DNA from: Elusimicrobiota bacterium
GTDB lineage: Bacteria > Elusimicrobiota > Elusimicrobia > UBA1565
Assembly: GCA_016212885.1 (NCBI GenBank)
Contig: JACRDO010000010.1
Coordinates: 1-46,897, forward strand
Length of the DNA: 46,897 nucleotides
Direction: 5' to 3'
The position numbers and the translations under genes are program-made. Positions 46,652 to 46,897 of this stretch are shown piece after piece; the stretch's first letter is position 1, and the number at the start of each line of letters is the position of its first letter. Under the pieces are notes generated by a model. The model searched no databases, had not been told where the DNA came from, and saw only the letters and a list, made by a program, of their open reading frames with translations.

Positions 46652-46897
46652 TCACTTGAATTGCAGGGTGTCGAGCAGGTGCTGGAAGATGCGGCGATGT
46701 TCTTTGGCCTCCTTCCCGGGCTTGCCGGGCCAGTTATAGCGGGAAAGTTGGCACTCGAACTCAAAGTAGTGGCCGTTTCGGCCATAGCAGGCAGCGTACG
46801 CTGTTGCCGTCATGCAATCAGGAGGCTCTTTGGGTGGATTATCCACGTCTATGCCAGAGAGATGGCAGTTAAATCCATTGTCTTCCACTTGATACAC
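46652..46897 (-). CDS. C-terminal part of an unrecognised protein, cut by the window edge
   Basis: At least 81 residues open to the window edge, ending QLSRYNWPGKPGKEAKEHRR then IFQHLLDTLQFK. Six cysteines (NCHLSG, DCMTAT, AACYG, FECQLS and others) suggest an exported, disulfide-containing protein. The sequence is less GC-rich than most of the window. No family is recognised. A Met at the window edge is probably internal rather than the true start. Confidence 0.55.
   Translation of the reverse strand: MYQVEDNGFNCHLSGIDVDNPPKEPPDCMTATAYAACYGRNGHYFEFECQLSRYNWPGKPGKEAKEHRRIFQHLLDTLQFK

Noticed and set aside
1-46897. CRISPR arrays, tRNA or rRNA genes, integrases
   Set aside because: No spaced direct repeats, cloverleaf-like sequence or recombinase motifs were noticed on either strand. 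This was a reading by eye, so a short tRNA could be missed.

Overview
The window is a GC-rich (by eye about 65%) stretch of bacterial chromosome, tightly packed with genes on both strands. A PilT-like ATPase, heptose-phosphate enzymes (GmhB, HddA), an oligosaccharide flippase and many signal peptides point to a free-living bacterium with a Gram-negative-type envelope. The mix of two molybdenum hydroxylases, endonuclease Q, an AmmeMemoRadiSam module and NHL/TPR secreted proteins resembles uncultivated lineages such as Elusimicrobiota. That placement is an inference from gene content, not from a marker gene. No rRNA, tRNA, CRISPR array, transposase or phage gene was seen.

Layout. 1-118: start of a leftward membrane-protein gene cut by the window edge. 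150-9744: two three-subunit molybdenum hydroxylases, in opposite gene order, flanking a PilT-like ATPase and a moeB/moaD-type sulfur-carrier pair. 9749-14441: a response-regulator stub, then four genes joined by ATGA overlaps (FHA-Ser/Thr kinase, C39-like secreted protein, endonuclease Q, sensor histidine kinase). 14539-17144: a secreted subtilase with a strong promoter, convergent with a gutted MFS transporter gene. 17217-24704: phospholipase-D-like protein, polyferredoxin, a divergent membrane spermidine-synthase-like protein, a cyclase remnant, a GT-C glycosyltransferase and a phosphodiester-glycosidase protein. 24778-25427: a vapBC-type toxin-antitoxin pair. 25538-29559: a giant NHL/FN3/transglutaminase/TPR exported protein and a small secreted partner. 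29949-32695: AmmeMemoRadiSam genes with MEMO and AMMECR1 fused behind a signal peptide. 32797-38112: galT, a glycosyltransferase, a flippase and a B12-type radical SAM protein. 38191-46351: a nucleotide-sugar and heptose region. 46652-46897: end of an unrecognised leftward gene.

How the genes work together. The most interesting functional unit is 38798-43980. A two-subunit thiamine-diphosphate E1-type enzyme, a DegT-family protein with His in place of the PLP lysine (as in ColD 3-dehydratases), a GDP-mannose-dehydratase-like protein and a second SDR are all joined by 4-nt overlaps. No E2 or E3 component is present. This suggests a pathway for a branched-chain 3,6-dideoxy sugar, next to heptose genes gmhB and hddA.

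Two unusual non-gene structures stand out. The first is a 66-bp double-hairpin palindromic element present twice (16425-16490 and 41986-42051). It is translated in the same frame both times and, at the second site, lies inside the N-terminus of a nucleotide-sugar dehydratase. This resembles the protein-coding palindromic elements of Rickettsia. The second is a 313-bp element (43988-44300) with perfect 32-bp terminal inverted repeats and two internal hairpins, placed directly before hddA.

Transcription starts follow a pattern. Several lead genes have a -10 box 6-16 nt before the start codon and no Shine-Dalgarno sequence, which fits leaderless or near-leaderless mRNAs. Genes inside operons are mostly joined by ATGA overlaps.
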